This document shows, piece by piece, positions 43,874 through 45,979 of a stretch of DNA of 45,979 nucleotides. Under the pieces are notes generated by a model, which searched no databases, had not been told where the DNA came from, and saw only the letters and a list, made by a program, of their open reading frames with translations. The stretch is taken from the NCBI GenBank assembly GCA_030431585.1, contig JAUIIQ010000001.1, positions 71,878 to 117,856 on the forward strand, read 5' to 3'. The stretch's first letter is position 1, and each line of letters starts with the position of its first letter. Source of the stretch: Gammaproteobacteria bacterium. Its GTDB lineage: Bacteria > Pseudomonadota > Gammaproteobacteria > Pseudomonadales > Halieaceae. Made by a program: the position numbers and the translations under genes.

Positions 43874-44089
43874 ATGTCAGCGCAACAGACAGAACGACTG
43901 GTACGGATGGCAAATCAGATTGCGCTGAACTTTGGCGAAGAGCGCGATCTAACATTGGCAGCGCGGCGCACTGGCGAACACCTGCAGAAGTTCTGGACCC
44001 CAGCCATGCGCGAACAGCTGGCGGATTATGCCGCCGCAGGTGGCGAGGGTCTGTCACCCGCAGTGCGCGAGCTCTATTCCCGATCATAA
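43874..44089 (+). CDS. fdsD: Formate dehydrogenase delta subunit
   Basis: The 71-residue product matches FdsD: ERLVRMANQIALNFGEERD and a C-terminal HLQKFWTPAMREQLADY block. FdsD is a small subunit needed for activity or stability of the FdsABG complex. GGGAGGGG lies just upstream of the ATG at 43874. It is 16 bp after the FdhD gene and ends the fds run. Confidence 0.92.
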   Translation: MSAQQTERLVRMANQIALNFGEERDLTLAARRTGEHLQKFWTPAMREQLADYAAAGGEGLSPAVRELYSRS

Positions 44090-44112
44090 AACGCATCCTG
44101 GAGATCAATACA

Positions 44113-44832
44113 ATGAAACTAATTGCCAGTACTTTCTTGGCAGTGGTAACGGCCACGGCACTGCTGCTATCCCTGCCCACGCGTGCAGAGGAGCCTGTTC
44201 CGCAACTGCGCGTGAGTGGCGAAGCAGAAGCCGCGATAGCACCGGATATGGCGCTGATGCAGCTGACGGTAACCCGTGAAGGACAAACCGCCAGAGCAGC
44301 GCTGGACGCGAACTCAGCAGCCATGGCTGAAGTGATCAAGGCCATGCGCAAGGGTGGCGTGGACGAGCGTGACCTGCAGACGTCGAATTTTTCCATCCAG
44401 CCGCGTTATGTATACCCCAAGCCGCGCAATGAGCAGCCCCCTAAAATTGTCGGTTACACGGTACGCAACAGCCTCACCGTCCGCGTCCGTGAACTCGCGG
44501 ACCTGGGTGAATTGCTCGATCGCTCGGTAACCCTGGGGGTGAATGAGGGCGGTAGCGTGCGCTTCACCAACGATGACCCCGGCACCGCGCTGTCCGAGGC
44601 CCGCGCCGCGGCGATGAAGAACGCGCTGGCCAAGGCACAAACGCTTGCGCAGGCGGCGGGTGTGGAACTGGGCGATATTCTCGAAATTACGGAGCAGGCA
44701 CATAGCCCGCAGCCGCGGCCTTATATGGCAGAGCGTGCCATGCTGGCGTCCGCCGCTGACGCCGTCCCCATAGCCGCCGGCGAGAACAGTTACCGGGTGG
44801 TGGTGCATGTCAGCGTGGCAATCGATCAGTAG
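44113..44832 (+). CDS. SIMPL domain (DUF541) periplasmic protein
   Basis: The 239-residue product has a signal peptide (MKLIASTFLAVVTATALLLS, cleavage near TRA-EE) and a SIMPL domain: QLRVSGEAEAAIAPDMALMQ at the start, the TSNFSIQPRYVY strand, and a long helix DDPGTALSEARAAAMKNALA. E. coli YggE of this family is linked to lowered oxidative stress; the biochemical role is unknown. It follows fdsD by 23 bp on the same strand and could be part of the same transcript, though no functional link is evident. Confidence 0.92.
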   Translation: MKLIASTFLAVVTATALLLSLPTRAEEPVPQLRVSGEAEAAIAPDMALMQLTVTREGQTARAALDANSAAMAEVIKAMRKGGVDERDLQTSNFSIQPRYVYPKPRNEQPPKIVGYTVRNSLTVRVRELADLGELLDRSVTLGVNEGGSVRFTNDDPGTALSEARAAAMKNALAKAQTLAQAAGVELGDILEITEQAHSPQPRPYMAERAMLASAADAVPIAAGENSYRVVVHVSVAIDQ

Positions 44833-44890
44833 TCGCTAAAACGATCCAGATCAATAACAATACCTGCAGACAGCGCCACAATGGTGAAGC

Positions 44891-45979
44891 ATGGGTATTG
44901 AAATTGACCAGACCGATTTTCGTGAGCAGGATTTCCCGCTGTTTCGGCAGCGCCTTGAAGAAAACCTGCAGGCGCTGGGCGAGATGCTGCAGCGTCCCGG
45001 GTTTGGCGAAGGGCCGGGATCCCTTGGTGCTGAATTGGAAATGTACATCATTGATGATGATGGCTTGCCGCTCTACGCCAATCAGGAGATTCTTGAGGAT
45101 GCCGATGACCCAACGCTGACGCTGGAGCTCAACCGCTATAACCTGGAAATAAACCTGCCACCCTTCGCCCTGAGCGACAGCGCCTTCAGCTCTACCGAAC
45201 AGGTCATCGTTGAAAGTGTGCAGCGTCTTGGCAAGGTGGCTGCGGCACATGGCGGCCGGGTAGTGCCCATCGGTATTCTGCCGACCTTGCGCGAAACCGA
45301 TTTCGGCAGCCACTGTGTCACGGACCGGCGCCGCTATCACGCCCTGGTAAAGCAGCTGATTAAACGGCGAGGTGATCGTTTCCAGATCGATATCAATGGA
45401 GATGACCCGCTCAAACTGGCGATGCGCGACATTACTCTGGAAGGTGCCAATACCTCCTTTCAGGTGCATTACCGGGTGAGCCCGGCGGACTATGTGGATA
45501 CCTTCAACGCCATCCAGTTGATGACGCCGCTGGCGCTGGCGCTGGCTGCGAACTCGCCGGGCTTATTTGGTCACTCTCTCTGGCATGAGACGCGCATCCC
45601 GCTGTTCAAGCAGTCTATTGACACCCGTCACGTTGATCCTTACAGCTGGAAAGAACCTGCCAGGGTGAACTTTGGGCAGGGATGGGCGCGACGGGACGCG
45701 GCGGAGTTGTTCCGTGAAGTGGTCAGGATTTATCCGCCCCTGTTGCCACTGCTTAATGATCGTACGGCGGCGCAGGAGATAGCGGCGGGTGAGATTCCCT
45801 CGCTCGCTGAACTGCGCTTGCACCAGAGCACGGTATGGCTGTGGAATCGTCCTATCTATGACGACCTCGCAGGCGGGCATCTGCGCATTGAAATGCGCGC
45901 GCTGCCGGCGGGGCCAACCGCGATAGACATGGTGGCAAATGCTGCGTTTCTCATTGGCGCCGCGGAAGGCATACGTCCA
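44891..45979 (+). CDS. GCS2-type glutamate-cysteine ligase-like protein, N-terminal part
   Basis: The frame from the ATG at 44891 is open to the window end (363 codons) and continues beyond it. The start MGIEIDQTDFREQDFPLFRQ is followed by FGEGPGSLGAELEMYIIDDD, with the conserved Glu pair of the ATP-grasp-like GCS2 carboxylate-amine ligases. LTLELNRYNLEINLPPFALS and the YHALVKQLI and DINGDDPLKLAM blocks also fit. Related proteins make gamma-glutamyl-cysteine or other amide bonds; many are uncharacterised. A link to glutathione supply for the formaldehyde module is tempting but not shown. Confidence 0.82.
   Translation, partial: MGIEIDQTDFREQDFPLFRQRLEENLQALGEMLQRPGFGEGPGSLGAELEMYIIDDDGLPLYANQEILEDADDPTLTLELNRYNLEINLPPFALSDSAFSSTEQVIVESVQRLGKVAAAHGGRVVPIGILPTLRETDFGSHCVTDRRRYHALVKQLIKRRGDRFQIDINGDDPLKLAMRDITLEGANTSFQVHYRVSPADYVDTFNAIQLMTPLALALAANSPGLFGHSLWHETRIPLFKQSIDTRHVDPYSWKEPARVNFGQGWARRDAAELFREVVRIYPPLLPLLNDRTAAQEIAAGEIPSLAELRLHQSTVWLWNRPIYDDLAGGHLRIEMRALPAGPTAIDMVANAAFLIGAAEGIRP

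Overview
The window looks like chromosomal DNA of an aerobic, moderately high-GC marine gammaproteobacterium. That rests on the gene content: MutS, an OmpW porin with an FNR-type promoter, DUF1302/DUF1329/RND sets, several acyl-CoA and SDR enzymes, and an fdsGBACD-type formate dehydrogenase. A member of the Halieaceae (OM60/NOR5 group) or a relative would fit, but this is inference from gene content only. I see no rRNA, tRNA, CRISPR array, transposase or phage gene.

Layout, left to right. (1) 1-11850 (+) is a catabolic and envelope block. It holds the C-terminal part of an RND/MMPL transporter, a DUF1302 outer-membrane-type protein, a DUF1329 protein, a strong hairpin terminator, a DsbA-fold isomerase-like protein and two glutathione transferases. 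Then come the three enzymes of the lower meta-cleavage pathway (hydratase, acylating aldehyde dehydrogenase, 4-hydroxy-2-oxovalerate aldolase), an ABM-domain membrane protein and a second DUF1329 paralogue. Two large palindromic elements with related loops sit on either side of the aldehyde dehydrogenase gene. (2) 11867-16770 holds an arylsulfatase and an SDR on the minus strand, then a TauE/SafE permease, an MliC-type lipoprotein and ompW on the plus strand. ompW has a perfect FNR-type box placed as in a class II promoter. (3) 16771-17712 has no convincing gene and is built of nested inverted repeats, including a 304-bp unit with 32-bp perfect arms. (4) 17713-26207, all on the minus strand, holds a histone H1-like Lys/Ala-rich protein, a large unknown lipoprotein, mutS, a large secreted protein with three internal repeats, and a Prx5-type peroxiredoxin.

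(5) 26406-31543 (+) holds a Crp/Fnr regulator and a beta-oxidation-like set: MaoC hydratase, MFE2-like SDR, quinone-oxidoreductase-type MDR and a long acyl-CoA dehydrogenase. (6) 31562-36000 holds a subfamily I haloalkane dehalogenase, a P-loop sulfotransferase-like protein, a retropepsin-like protease, a YghU-type glutathione transferase and a crotonase. (7) 36195-44089 (+) is one tight run encoding glutathione-dependent formaldehyde oxidation to CO2: S-(hydroxymethyl)glutathione dehydrogenase, S-formylglutathione hydrolase, FdsG, FdsB, FdsA, FdhD and FdsD. A SIMPL-domain protein and a truncated GCS2-type glutamate-cysteine ligase-like protein follow.

Two threads run through the window. One is uptake and breakdown of hydrophobic, aromatic or acyl substrates. 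The other is glutathione chemistry: three GSTs, an isomerase-like protein, formaldehyde detoxification and a ligase of the glutathione-synthesis superfamily. No single gene set here looks like a wholly new defence or mobile system. The least explained parts are the palindrome-rich region at 16.9-17.4 kb, the two palindromes flanking the aldehyde dehydrogenase, the 792-residue lipoprotein and the three-repeat secreted protein.
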